Source of the DNA: Pseudogymnoascus destructans
Lineage: Eukaryota; Ascomycota; Leotiomycetes; Thelebolales; Thelebolaceae
Direction: 5' to 3'
Assembly: GCF_001641265.1 (NCBI RefSeq)
Contig: NW_020167520.1
Location: forward strand, 744,001 to 808,000
DNA: 64,000 nt
The translations under genes and the position numbers were made by a program. Shown piece after piece: positions 10,029 through 20,998 of this stretch (within the stretch, counting starts at the first letter, position 1; every line of letters begins with the position of its first letter). The notes below the pieces were generated by a model, which saw only the letters and a program-made list of their open reading frames with translations, was not told where the DNA came from and did no database searches.

Positions 10029-10654
10029 TCGATGGAAATGTCTCTCACCCAGGAATGAAGGTCAGATGAGTTCTGGCAACCATCTGGTAACCTGGTACCT
10101 AAAGGCCAAAGGTTATAGTGTGGAATAGGACATCAACAATATGGGAATGGAGTTGGAGTTATGGCGTCTTGATCAATGAAGTCGCACCCCGTTTTTAACA
10201 TAAGTAATGGCTAATCAAACACGTGATATAACTGAGTTGCCAAGACCCATACTAGGTACTCAGCAAGTGAGTAATCCTCATTCAACAATACTCGGGACAT
10301 GAGCGAGTAACTCAGCTGGGTGAGTAAAAATTCTACTACTCGACTCGTGAGTACCCAGTGCGCAGCCTAGTGGTGGGTGAGATAAATCTACTAGGTGCGG
10401 GGCGAGATGAGGCGTAATCACCGCCAACAAACCACTTTCTTCGTCAAGATAAAATCTCAGAGATCACATACTGCTCGAGTAGAATGAAGAGCAGAGTTCT
10501 CTATTGTAGAAATCCCTGAGGAGACTTAATTGTCCACCACTGTATCATCTACCTCCTGCGATTCTCCATGAAAGCCATGCCACATTCATCACGAAAGCCA
10601 TGCCACATCCCCCACGAAAGCCATGCAAAGCTCAGGCACCTCCACACCATCCAC

Positions 10655-11352
10655 CTACAACTTCGCAAGAACAGCCTCAGCACCACTAACAGTGACGCCC
10701 TGTCCCTCCTCCTTACCCGCATAAGTCACCTTCCCATTCTCCAACACAACAGCCCAGCGCCCAGTGCGTCCGCCCGCAGCCCATCCCCACGCAGAAGCAA
10801 GCTTGGTATCGGTATCGCTCAGGAACAGGATGCTGTCGTCCTTGACGCCCGAGGCCTTGGCCCAGGCGGACATGACCCACGGGTCGTTGGAGGCGACGAC
10901 GGCGACGATGTCGACGCCCTTGGCCTTCAGCTCGGGGAGCGCGGCTTGGTAGCCGGGGAGGTGGGAGACGGAGCAGGTGGGGGTGAAGGCACCAGGGACT
11001 GAGAAGAGGACGACCTTCTTGTTGGCCCATTCTGTTGTTGGGGGGGGGGGTTAGCTTTGAGATCCGTAGTAGAGGTGAAGTTGTAGTAGGGGAGGGGTTC
11101 AAAAGGCAGATCGGGGTAAGTGAGGGGGAGTCCTGGGAGCTAGTATCGAGGTGAAGGTGAGGGGGAGTCCTGGGAGCTAGTATCGAGGTGAAGGTGAGTT
11201 GAACGAAGCATCGACGGAGACGACATACCCTTGGACGCATTGTATGGCACTGGCATGCCACAGGCCTTGAAATCAGCGTTCTCAGGGCTGTAAGGGACGT
11301 AAGAGAAGGTGGTATCGGCCGGGAGGGCATCTCCGACTTGAGGAGCAGACAT
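10655..11352 (-). CDS. peroxiredoxin, PMP20/Asp f 3 type
   Basis: Thiol peroxidase that reduces H2O2 and organic hydroperoxides; fungal relatives are peroxisomal or cytosolic (Redoxin, AhpE/Prx5 class). Two exons, 11352-11229 and 11031-10655, with a GTATGT...CAG intron, give 166 residues, close to the ~168 of the family. The peroxidatic Cys61 lies in VPGAFTPTCSVSHLPGY and a second Cys31 in FKACGMP, the same pair as in Asp f 3-type enzymes. The C-terminus is AEAVLAKL; a C-terminal hydrophobic tripeptide ending in L (AKL) fits a PTS1-type peroxisomal signal. The start is the only ATG before the family N-terminus MSAPQVGDALP. The intron contains a 37-bp tandem duplication. Confidence 0.93.
11120..11193 (+). 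repeat. 37-bp tandem duplication in the peroxiredoxin intron
   Basis: Two perfect 37-bp units (11120-11156, 11157-11193), each starting GTGAGGGGGAGTCCTGGGAG. It lengthens the intron to about 197 bp and leaves the splice sites intact. Confidence 0.9.
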
Positions 11353-13058
11353 CTTGATTGATTTGGTAGGGTTGATTGAGGGGATTGAAGTGTGTTTTGT
11401 AGTTGAGTCTGGATCCGCAGCTGGATCGAAAGTTGAAGTGTGTGAAGTGCGTTGTGTTGTGGTTGGGTTTGTGAAGTTGTTGTTGTTGTTGATAAGAGGA
11501 GGAGGTGGGGTGATATTTAAAGGTCGAAGTGGAAGAAGGTCGGGTGGGGCGGTGTAGTGGGGGTGTCTTTGTTTGATTTGTGTTTTATAGAGTGGTGATG
11601 ATGATGTGCTTGGCGGGGATTGTATGAATAAGTAAGACTTTTAGTATAAGTTAACTTATCCGTATGTATGTATATGTAATGTACGTGTGAATCTCTTTTG
11701 AATGCGGCCTTTTTATGTGTTTGTGCATACTTGTAAGACTTCCTCCTGTCTTAACTGGACGGGCACAGCCGGCTTTGGTGTATCTATTTGCTCTGTTCCT
11801 GTCTTCCTCTTGCCTAAAACGGTGCGACATACATAGCTACACATACAGCACATCACAGTAACAGTACACTACTGGAATTCATATTTATGTTTATTCCGTT
11901 TATTGCGTCTTTGATCTTGTCCTCTGGCTCTACCCCTCAACCCTTCGGTGACCGCCGACGCGGCCATCTCCAATTCTCCGGCTAGAACAACCGCCTCGCT
12001 ACATACAACATACAAGAGTATAAATCACTCGCCACAGCTGTTCCACAAACAGGTCCAGGCCATCGAACCTTTACAAACCTTCTATAAACTTATAAATCCC
12101 CTCTCCTTCCCTCTCATCCGATATCGCGAATACGACCAAAGCTCACCTAGAAAGATGGGTCCCGTCTTCGTGGCCCATGACGTGGTCTATCTCCTACGAC
12201 TCGCCTCTTAGTCAGTAAGACCACTATCGCTATGCCGCGCCCCGTTCCTGTCGGAAGCTTTACCAAACACCGGAGATGGCGCACAGGGGTGGTTATTTGG
12301 AATTATATAGCTTGTTAAAAGCGAGGGGTATGGATCTTTCTTCAGGCTCGCTGGGCCGCGGGGTTGTTCCGTAGTTGGTTGGTTGGTTGGTGGTTGGTTG
12401 GTTGGTCGGCGTGTCGGTGAGGATTGACCCCGCGGTGGAATTGACGTCATAGGTGAGCTATGACAAAATAATAGACCGTGCATTTGGGTGTGTAGAGTTT
12501 TTTCATTGATGCTAACCACTAAACCTAATATAATACAGAGATCTTACTAATATGATACAGGGTTCTGATATCCTTGCACCGATGTCGGGGGAGCGGTTTA
12601 GTGATCGCCGGTAAAGCCAGGGGTCCTGGTGCCAAGCCCCTAGGGCTGTTTTCAACAAGCTATAGCTATATTATCGAGTTCTCCGAATTGCGGATGTTAT
12701 AAATTAAAAGTATGAAGGGAATATGAGAATAGGGATAGGATGCGAAGTTATGGGATAGTATTAACAAGCAATAACGGCAAAGAGACAATACGATAAGAAC
12801 CACGCGTACATACATACCCTACGAAACACTCTTCGATCCTTCAGCTTACCTCAGGACGGATGAATGACTAATAATCATGACCCCTCCCCCAGGGAAACCG
12901 TAGCACATATCTCCAAAGCCTCACCCCCAAATAATCTTCCTATGACTCCTCCTCCTCCTATATAAATACAATTAGATCTCTCCTGTACACCCTCCAAAGC
13001 TTCACTCTTCAGCTCCTAAGACCTCACTCCCCACCCAATTATCAATACCACACACACC
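11353..13058. other. intergenic with a GGTT-rich microsatellite
   Basis: No supported gene between the peroxiredoxin and the DUF1348 gene. A GGTT/TGGT simple repeat lies at about 12376-12410. The last 100 bp are pyrimidine-rich, as expected for a fungal promoter before 13059. Confidence 0.5.
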
Positions 13059-13995
13059 ATGCCCACCTCCACCCTCTCCCCCGACCAGCGGCCCCCTTAC
13101 CCGCCCTTCACCCTCGAGACCGCGAAGCAGACAGTCAAAGCCGCGCAGGCAGCGTGGAACACAAAGTTCGTTCTCATTCTTATCTTCTTCACGCCTCACC
13201 GCATCGGTTCTTCTCCCCTCGTTACTTGCTCCTTCCCTCCTTTCATCCCCCTTCGTTCCTTCCTCCTTCCTACTTCCCCCTTCTCGTCTGCTCTTTCCTA
13301 ATCCCCCCCTACCTCAATCGCTCCTTCCTCTTCATTCCTTACTTTCAGTAACCCCCATCGTCCCTTCACATACCCCATCATTTTTCGCTCTTTCCTCCCA
13401 CCCCCTCCCGCTCTCGTTCCTTCCCTCCCGGACCAAAGACAGACCCTAACACCCAACCAGAGACCCAAAGCGCATCGCCCTCGCCTACACACTCGACTCC
13501 GTCTGGCGTAACCGCGACCGCTTCCTGCAAGGCCGCGAGGAGATCGAAGCCTTCTTGACTCATAAATGGTTTGTAGAGAACGGGTACAGGTTAAGGAAGG
13601 AGCTGTTTGCTTTTGCGGGGAATAAGGTGCGTTTTGTCTGTCCTGGGCCTGGCTCTTCTGCTTTTCTATGGCCTATCTTGTGGGGAATTTGTTAGGTGGA
13701 GTGGTGGGAAGGGAGAGTGGAGAGAAGGGGGGAAAATGAGGGAGAACGGCGGGGAGTAGATGACAAGACAGATACTAATAACCCACAGATCGCAGTACAG
13801 TTCTGGTACGAACACCATGACACCTCTGGGCAGTGGTTTCGCACCTACGGCCTAGAAGACTGGACCTTCGCTCCCGATGGACGCATGGAGAAACGCATGA
13901 TGAGCGCGAACGACGTGGCCATCACAGAGGAGGAGAGGTGGTTTAAGGATGGCGTCGATGTGGATAGTGTTGAGATCAGTGCGAAGCATTGGTAG
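13059..13995 (+). CDS. DUF1348 / NTF2-like (SnoaL fold) protein
   Basis: Three exons, 13059-13165, 13461-13626 and 13789-13995, join to 159 residues without frame problems; introns are 295 and 162 bp with GT-AG ends. The protein is a small cystatin/NTF2-fold protein of the DUF1348 family: FTLETAKQTVKAAQAAWNTK, then RIALAYTLDSVWRNRDRFLQ, GREEIEAFLTHKW, IAVQFWYEHHDTSGQWFRTY and a C-terminal DVAITEEERWFKDGVD block, typical of the family. Members occur in bacteria and fungi; the reaction is not established and no catalytic residues can be named. Pyrimidine-rich leader and ATG context CACCATGC support the start. Confidence 0.9.
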
Positions 13996-14519
13996 AGCCG
14001 CTGTAGAGGGGAGGTTGGGGGGCAAGAGAGGGTGGGGAAATGGGGAAAAGGCTGGAAGGGGTCGCTTTGAGTATGGCTGCGGAAAAGGGGGGAAATCTAC
14101 AGTACTTCTTTTGTTCCAATAATGGCATATACTCAAACCAAAGGTCCTCGCTATACAGATAGGGCTCAGATCATCTCATCGTGGCTTGCTCAACACGCCA
14201 GCGCAGGTCCCATGTCTTAGACACCTCACTAAGCCCCCGACTTAGCCAGGGAAGATGGGCGAGGCTGCACTGTGACGTATATCGTATTGCCCCCTCCTTA
14301 TTATGCGAAGGCTCAGGCAGAAGGTTTACGATTATCTAGCTGTGACGTGCTCGGAAATACAGGTCCGTATGAAAAGGGGGTCGCATACACCAGCAATAAT
14401 CCATTCTGCAATACAAATAAAGGGCCTGGCTAGGTTGTCTGCATACCACGATATGGCATGGATGCCTCAGATCCCCCGCTTGGTGGTGGCAAAACCTTGT
14501 CTCACAATTACATATGAGA
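13996..14519. other. intergenic, no gene seen
   Basis: 3' side of the DUF1348 gene followed by the edge of the transposon island. Only short uninformative ORFs. Confidence 0.5.
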
Positions 14520-14756
14520 AGTGTCGTAGATGTCATAGTTGAGCTCTATAGGCTCTTGAGCTTTCTGTCTTTGTCTAGTTGACTTAGACATGCTCTAATT
14601 GCGAAATCAGAAGAGTCCGTCTCTAGGACTATCTTCTTTACAGGGTCAAATGTGTCTAAGATAGGTGCTTCTATGAACTTTGTCTTAAGTTCTTAGAAAG
14701 CAGCTTCTGCCTTATCTGTCCATTCAAACGTGAGGTCTTTCCTTATAAGCTCTGTA
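14520..14756 (-). pseudogene. Ty3/gypsy pol fragment (RT/RNase H junction)
   Basis: Minus-strand translation gives TELIRKDLTFEWTDKAEAAF, a stop, then ELKTKF-EAPIL and VLETDSSDFAI, and after a short deletion ELNYDIYD. It matches the RT/RNase H junction of the intact gypsy element at 51220-58190 (TELTRKDLEFKWTDKAEAAF, LETDSSDFAIG). It contains stop codons and ends exactly where the next LTR starts (14757). Confidence 0.8.
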
Positions 14757-15009
14757 TGTCACAGTTCACCAAGGCATAGGGCGCCAGTTGGGTATTATGA
14801 ATTAAACTCAATCTAGAGAAGAAAGGAAAGAGAAGAGGAGCACTCGAGCAGTGGCTCGATCTATATACAGCTATTGTGGAGTGAATTCTCTTTAGCGAGA
14901 CCAGTTCTGAGAATTCACTCCACAACTGAAAACTTCGCTCCAACCCCGGAAAGCTCCCCACACCCCTGAATCCCCACTCGAGCTGCAAGGCGCACTTGAT
15001 ATCGTAACA
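14757..15009 (-). repeat. LTR in reverse orientation
   Basis: Reverse complement of the LTR at 17689-17946, about 97% alike by eye. On the minus strand it begins TGTTACGATATCAAGTGCGC. It lies at the 5' side of the gypsy pol fragment but points the wrong way for a normal 5' LTR. No 5-bp duplication was found on its two sides. Confidence 0.88.
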
Positions 15010-15026
15010 CCTTCAATCGAATTCGA

Positions 15027-17609
15027 ATGCAGACAGAAGAAGATGAAGACCTCACTACATTCAGAACTCGATTTGGATCCTACAAATACAAGGTCATGCC
15101 CTTCGGACTCACAAATGGTCCAGCAACATTCCAGAGGTACATGAATGAAACCCTCATGGATTACCTCAACCAATTCGTCACCGCATACATGGATGACATT
15201 CTTATCTACAGTGCTACTCGAGCGGAGCATACAGAGCACATAAGGAAAGTCCTACAGAAGCTTCGAGAAGCTGGACTGCAAGCAGATATCTCAAAATGTG
15301 AGTTTTTCGTCCAAGAAACCAAATTCCTAGGACTCATCATGGGAGTCAATGGCATTCGCATGGACCCTGCAAAGGTTTCTACTATATTGGAATGGCAAAC
15401 TCCAAAATCGCTCAGGGATATGCAAGCTTTCATTGGATTCTGCAATTTCTATCGAAGGTTCATCCGAAATTACTCCAGCATCATGAGGCCATTGGTGAAC
15501 CTTACTAGAAAGGATCAGATATTCGAATGGACTCATGCATGCCAAACTGCATTTGAGCTGTTGAAACAAACACTCACAGAAGCTCCTGTCTTGAGGCATT
15601 TCGATAGACACAAGACAGCCTATGTCGAAGCAGATTCCTCAGACTTCATCTCATCAGGAGTCTTGTCACAAAAAGATGATCAAGGGGTTCTACATCCAGT
15701 GGCATACTTCTCGAAAAAGCTAGCACCTGCAGAATGCAATTACGAGATATATGACAAGGAATTGCTTGCAATCATCAGATGTTTCGAAGCATGGAGACCA
15801 GAACTTGAAGGGACAGATTTTCCAGTCCAAGTCTTGTCTGATCACAAAAGCTTGGAATACTTCATGTCCACCAAGAAGCTGACAAGAAGACAAGCTCGAT
15901 GGGCTGAATTCCTCTCTCGATACAACTTCCAGATCATCTATAGGCCTGGGAAGCAAAATGGAAAAGCAGATGCTTTGACTCGAAGGCCTGGTGACAGACC
16001 AGAAGGCAATGATGAGGATGATCGACAAAAGCAACAGCTTCAGGTGTTGCTACCACCTTCGAGGCTACATCCAGACATTCAGAAACTCAAAGAACAAGGC
16101 CAAACAGCTCAGCTAGCTCCAGTGGAAACTCATATCAGAGAAATGACAATTCTTGAGAAAATCCAAAAGTCTCAACTGGAAGACAAATTCTGCAAGGCTA
16201 CACTACAGAAGCTTGAGAATGGTGATCGAACAAGCAAAGAGGTTGCATTGGCTTATTGCGAACTCAAAAACGGCATGCTAGAATATCAAAATCGAGTTTG
16301 GGTGCCAGAAACCATTCAGGTGGACTTGTTGAGAGAAGTTCATGAACAACCTTCTATGGGACATCCAGGAGCTGGAAAGATGCTGCGAGTCATGAAACAG
16401 CACTATTACTGGCCAAACATGGACAAAACAATAATTCGATATATCAAAAACTGCCATAGTTGTCGAAGATCGAAACCATCTCGAGATTCCTACAATGGAC
16501 TTCTACAACCAATCCCTATTGACAGTCGACCATGGATGGATATATCAATGGATTTCGTGACAGGATTACCACTCTGTGAAGGGAACAATGCTATCTTGGT
16601 TGTTGCATGCAGGTTGACGAAAGAAAGACATTTCATTCCGTGTTTCGCTGGGCAAGAAGGGACTACTGCAGAAGCTACAGCACAGCTCTTACTTCGACAT
16701 GTATGGAAGCACCATGGTCTACCAAACTCGATAATATCAGACAGAGGTCCTCAGTTCATTGCAGAAGTCTGGAGTTTGCTCTGCAAAATTTGGAAAATTT
16801 CGGCCAAACTTTCAACTGCCTTCCACCCAGAAACAGATGGACAGACTGAGCGATTCAATGCAGAGCTCGAACGCTACTTGCGAGCTCATGTGAACTATCT
16901 TCAAGACAATTGGGTTTCATACTTGTGCATGGCGGAGTTTGCTGCCAACAGTTTGCCATCAGATGCAACCAAGACAAGTGCGTTTTTTGCGAACAAGGGC
17001 TATGAACCAAGAATGAGCTTCGATACAGAGCAGCAAGCATATCACGAAGCCAAACAAGAGCACAAGAACATAGCTCAGACCATGGCAAAGGTTTGGGAGT
17101 TTCTGCAGGATGAAATCACGCTCTCGCAAGCAAAAATGGAACATTTCGTGAACAAGAAAAGGAAACCTGCACCACGCTATCAAGTGGGAGACAGAGTATG
17201 GCTTTCAACTCGAAATATAAAGACACAGAGGCCATCAAAGAAGCTAGACCACAAGCAAGTAGGACCTTTTGAAATTCTAGAGCGAATTGGGCAAGTTGCA
17301 TATCGGCTCAAACTTTCAAACAGCATGAAGATTCATCCAGTATTTCATGCCAATCTATTAAGACTTGACTCGAATGATGCAATCGAAGGGCAGCAACAGG
17401 AGCCAGAGCCTCCAGTCATTGTCAATGGCGAAGAGGAGTGGGAAGTGGACGAAATCCTCGACTCAAAAGTTATTCGAAAGAAGCTTTTCTACAAGGCAGC
17501 TTGGAAGAACTATCCACCGGATGAGACATGGTATACTGCAGAGAGCTTTGAAAATTCTCCAGAAGTTACCCAAGCATATCACAGAAAATACCCTCAGAAA
17601 CCAAAATGA
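15027..17609 (+). pseudogene. Ty3/gypsy pol, 5'-truncated (RT core to chromodomain)
   Basis: 860 open codons without a stop. Begins inside reverse transcriptase (TFRTRFGSYKYKVMPFGLTN) and contains the catalytic YMDD (residues ~54-58). RNase H follows (EADSSDF, then YEIYDKELLAI), then the integrase zinc region (HEQPSMGHPGAG...CHSCRRSK) and core (DFVTGL, ISDRGPQFIAEVW, HPETDGQTERFNAELE). The C-terminus is chromodomain-like (EWEVDEILDSKV...WKNYPPDETWYTAESF). gag, protease and the first RT motifs are missing; an inverted LTR takes their place. A G-rich polypurine tract (17671-17688) precedes the 3' LTR. The long open frame implies little decay after truncation. Confidence 0.88.
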
Positions 17610-17688
17610 GAGCTGGAGACAATTGTTTTTTTTTTTGAAAATGGGATTTCTTGATCAGGAGATCAACTCTGGAGTAGGGGGGGGGTAG

Positions 17689-17946
17689 TGTTACGATATC
17701 AAGTGCGCCTTGCAGCTCGAGTGGGGGTTCAGGGGTGTGGGGAGCTTTCCGGGGTTGGAGTGAAGTTTTCAGTTGTGGAGTGAATTCTCAGAACTGGTCT
17801 CGCTAAAGAGAATTCACTCCACAACAACATAGCTGTATATAGATCGAGCCACTGCTCGAGTGCTCCTCTTCTCTTTCCTTTCTTCTCTAGATTGAGTTTA
17901 ATTCATAATACCCAACTGGCGCCCTATGCCTTGGTGAACCGTGACA
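17689..17946 (+). repeat. 3' LTR of the truncated gypsy element
   Basis: 258 bp, TGTTACGATATC...GTGAACCGTGACA, with imperfect inverted ends TGT(T/C)ACG. It directly follows the polypurine tract. Inverted copy at 14757-15009. Confidence 0.88.
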
Positions 17947-17949
17947 AAT

Positions 17950-18480
17950 CTAACTATTACTACTACCACCCTACATAATAACCCTTAATCAATTGTAATT
18001 AATTAAGGGCACCTCTCGCACGTACAGGCATTATGTCCCATATTACCACATGTGCTATAGCACTGTTACTGTCCCTTAGAACCCACCTGCTGTCTACTAT
18101 CACTTGCCACCTCTATACGGACTTAAGCATCAACCTTAGCACTCTAAAGGATATCCTCTCCTCTCGTATAGAGAGACTACCCCCTTGCATTATACACCTC
18201 TTGTGCTTCCTTTCCCTCCTCTTTTTCTGTTCATTTGCTGCTTGTAGAGCCTTAACTTCTGCCTTAAGCAGAACAGCAGAATGCATCATAACTTGCACCC
18301 CCTTAACAAGGCAGCTAACAGCATCATTAATTGAGCTAGGAGAGCTGTTCTGACGTCGTACAATGTGGTTCTTAATGTGCTCTGTTTGAAAGTTAAGCTC
18401 CCTTATAGTTTGTTGAGACTTTGAGGTCTAATTGTCACTCTTAACTATAGGAGGGGTTGGAGTCCTTAAGTGCAGATTTA
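17950..18480 (-). pseudogene. Fot1-like transposase, C-terminal relic
   Basis: The minus-strand reading LHLRTPTPPIV...RRQNSSPSSINDAV...LVKGVQVMMHSAVLLKAE parallels the C-terminal region of the Fot1-like transposases at 49283-50938 (LKLRTPTPPSS, RHQNSSPTSIYAAVDQFTKG). A damaged zinc-knuckle sequence (ACGNMGHNACTCERC) lies near 18015. Stops and shifts are frequent. The catalytic part is missing. Confidence 0.72.
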
Positions 18481-18578
18481 AGTGAGAGAGGACATTCTAC
18501 AGCTTGTATAGAACTAGTCCTGTAGCTCGGAATATGCTCTTAATGTTCTGCTCTGTGTTATGATTATAGCTTACAGCT

Positions 18579-18674
18579 TGTTATGGTTGTTATGGTTGTT
18601 ATGGTTGTTATGGTTGTTATGGTTGTTATGGTTGTTACGGTTGTTATGGTTGTTACGGTTGTTACGGTTGTTAC
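18579..18674 (+). repeat. 9-bp minisatellite (TTATGGTTG)n
   Basis: About ten tandem copies of the 9-mer GGTTGTTAT, with T/C variation (TTATGG or TTACGG) in the later copies. No ORF. Confidence 0.92.
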
Positions 18675-18949
18675 AGGTGCAGCCTTAGCCACCAAGGCAA
18701 CAACCGCTAAGCGGACAACTGTATATTACGAGGAATAGCCTCAGCTTCCTTCCTTCTTCTTCTTCTTCTCTCTTTAGATTCAATCTAGCTTATTATTCTC
18801 CAGACTGGCTATAATGAGTGTGGTGGCATATAGAGGGTGATTATCTTCCATAAGAGTTCGCAGCAGCTATTAAGAGAGTAGGGGGCACAGATGGGGTTTG
18901 GGGGTTTGTCGATGGTACTTTTCAGTCTCACTAGTGTCCACAAGAGCAA

Positions 18950-19515
18950 GATGCTTAGCGGCTTGTATTCTCAGGCCATAAATGGGCTCATGGAATCAAC
19001 TACCAAGCAGTAGTAACTCCTGATGGTTTAATATCATCACTAACAGGCCATGGCCTGGTCCCGTAAATGATTGGACGATGTGGCAGCGCTCTGGTGTAGA
19101 GGAGCATATACGAGAGGTAAGAGTATTCTATTATCATATTACAATACTAATAACTATCTAGGTTATGCAAGACCATGATCTATTATATATCTATAGTGAT
19201 CATACATACCAAGCAGGTTATGGTATGGCTTGCCCATAGACGCACCCATAGGGTAGACACTTCCTTTGGGATGAAAGGAAGGCTTGGAATAGAGCCCTCT
19301 CTTCGGTCCGGATTGCTGTAGAACAGGCGTTTAGAGGAGTGTAGGTTCTATAGACATATACAGCATTTGGAAAGGCGCTCCGTTCAGGATATCAGCCAGT
19401 TGGGGTTTACTATCCCGTTGCGGTTCTATTATCAAATTGCTTTATATGCTTCCATCACACATTAGCATCTAGATCACAGTTTATAGTGCCTCCACTATTA
19501 ATAGAAGAGTATTTA
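18950..19515 (+). pseudogene. Harbinger-like (DDE_Tnp_4) transposase relic
   Basis: Readable blocks in order: YQAVVTPDGLISSLTGPWPG, WTMWQRSGVEEHIRE, HDLLYIYSDHTYQAGYGMAC, ALSSVRIAVEQAF, TYTAFGKALRSGYQPVGVYY and PVAVLLSNCFICF. These resemble DDE_Tnp_4/PIF-Harbinger-like fungal transposases. Several TAG codons stand where Gln or Trp is expected (for example GV-stop-VL-stop-TYT), a C-to-T/G-to-A pattern as left by RIP. A short intron-like break lies near 19120-19160. No termini were located. Confidence 0.65.
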
Positions 19516-20058
19516 TCATTATAAACTATATACATGCATATCTATTATATCCCTTTCTATCCATCTGTACTATGATGCATCTGTTGTAATAGATGTAGTA
19601 TTTGACTCACATCCGTAGTTCTTAGAGTTTTGATTCAACACTCTCGATAGCTTTTGCGTTCGAATGTTTAGCAGCATCGGTGCTTACTTAAAGCTTAGCA
19701 GTCCTTGCGATACTCTGAGCTATTTCAAGGATCGCATCTTTATAAGAAGATAGAGGGGGGTCTTTGGTGCACTGTTTCCACTTTCGTCTTAGTTGAGAAG
19801 CTGAAGTTGACAGTGTAGGGGACTTGAAAATATGAGAATCAGAGAGGATAGACTTAGAGAGGATTGGCTTAGAAGAAGACTCTATTGAGTTTGATAGATT
19901 TCGATGTGAGAACTAGGTAGTTTAAGCAGTTTGCCATGTAATAGATGCTTTGGTTTCTGCTTCCTTCATCCCTTTTGCTACATCTCGAATCGATTCCTTA
20001 TTAGCCCATATATTAACGATATTAATTCACTAGTCAACTGTGTCGTTATATGAAGAAG
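19516..20058. other. decayed, possibly coding relic on the minus strand
   Basis: The minus strand shows a short open, Ser/Lys-rich stretch (for example DVAKGMKEAETKASITWQTA, then LRRKWKQCTKDPPLSSYKDA) ending in stops. It may be a transposon accessory-gene relic. No family recognised. Confidence 0.3.
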
Positions 20059-20452
20059 TGTAATGGTGGGTGCACCAGATGTGAGAATCTAGCCACCCAA
20101 GGAAGGGATGAATTTACTAAGACAACACACTGTCTTAGAAAACAGAGCCAAAGGGTTGTAGCTTAGACTATTCCACAACGCAGCAATCAGGTGTGTGATG
20201 TAGTGAAGTGGTTCAGACAAGTTGCAACAAATGTTGAGTCTGGGAACTCAGGGGTAAGTCAGAGGTTAACACCTCACTGACTTTTCAGAAACAAGGAATA
20301 ACAAGATGAATGCTTGGAAGCTTGGAAAAGACGTGGAAGTATGTGATAGTCGATTTACTGTATTGTCTGCTTGCCCTTTCTTAAGGAAAGGGCAATCCTA
20401 TTTATGCTAAAGGAGTGTAGTTCTCTCATTTTCCAAGACTTTCCATGACTTA
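20059..20452 (+). repeat. ~390-bp TGTAATGG repeat, copy 1
   Basis: Begins TGTAATGGTGGGTGCACCAG and ends near TTTCCATGACTTA. Copies lie at 44015-44408 and in both arms of the palindrome (44409-46367). It contains a perfect hairpin GCCCTTTC-TTAAG-GAAAGGGC followed by CTATTTATG, resembling LTR-type regulatory content. The ends were not proved by a target duplication. No ORF. Confidence 0.7.
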
Positions 20453-20539
20453 CCAGGCTTGGTAACTGTAGTCGACATAAGAGAATCCCATAGAACCATC
20501 TCTTAGGTTCGTAGCCTATAGGAAGTAAAAGGAGGTCCA

Positions 20540-20998
20540 AGGTCAGAGTACCCCTATAGACAAATTATGTCATAGACAAATTATGTCATAGACAAATTAT
20601 GTCATAGACAAATTATGTCATAACTTAACCAATCTTGTGGGTAACTAAAGAGCGATGACATGTAATGAATCATAGAGGTTCATAGGAGCTTTTAGAGCTA
20701 TCGTTCATGCTCCTAGGCCTCTAGTTGGTAGAGATATGTCATGTGGTAGTATGAGTGATGTCATGTAATGAATCATAGAGGGTTGTAGAGATATGCTATG
20801 TGGTAATATCGGCCCAGTAACTAAGGAGCGATGACGTGTAATGAATCATAGATGATTGTAGCAATCGTTGAGTAGTATCGCTCTTGTTGTTGGTGTGATA
20901 AGCCAAAATATGTATAGTGACTTGTAGGTTTGAGGAGGAGATTTCTAAGTTTGCTCTTGAGTTTGATAGCAAACTGAGTGCAACGAATGTCAGTATGA
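20540..20998 (+). repeat. repeat shared with 45940-46802, with a 16-bp tandem block
   Basis: Nearly the same sequence as 46367-46802 and the palindrome arms. At 20557-20620 the 16-mer TAGACAAATTATGTCA is repeated four times; the other copies have it once. The right end overlaps the pogo transposase relic. Confidence 0.75.

Larger units (their letters stand above)
6734..10369. mobile_element. hAT-like 3.6-kb element carrying a divergent gene pair
   Basis: Terminal inverted repeats read TAGGCTGCGCACT inward from both ends (6734-6746 and 10357-10369). They are flanked by a perfect 8-bp duplication GTGGTGGG (6726-6733 and 10370-10377), the diagnostic duplication length of hAT elements. Both subterminal regions (about 6745-6880 and 10230-10355) are packed with short ACTCG/GAGTA words; ACTCAGCTGGGTGAGTA occurs once on each side, and a CACGTG lies at the inner edge of each side. 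No hAT transposase (BED finger, RW-rich core, C-terminal dimerisation block) was seen, so it is probably non-autonomous. Contents: an unknown minus-strand gene, a plus-strand histone H3-like gene and two inserted short TG...CA elements. Confidence 0.8.

Noticed and set aside
11948..12211. 87-codon plus-strand ORF in the intergenic region
   Set aside because: No codon bias, intron or family cue. Probably chance.
18579..18674. CRISPR-like array
   Set aside because: Repeat unit is 9 bp with no spacers; it is a minisatellite in a eukaryote.
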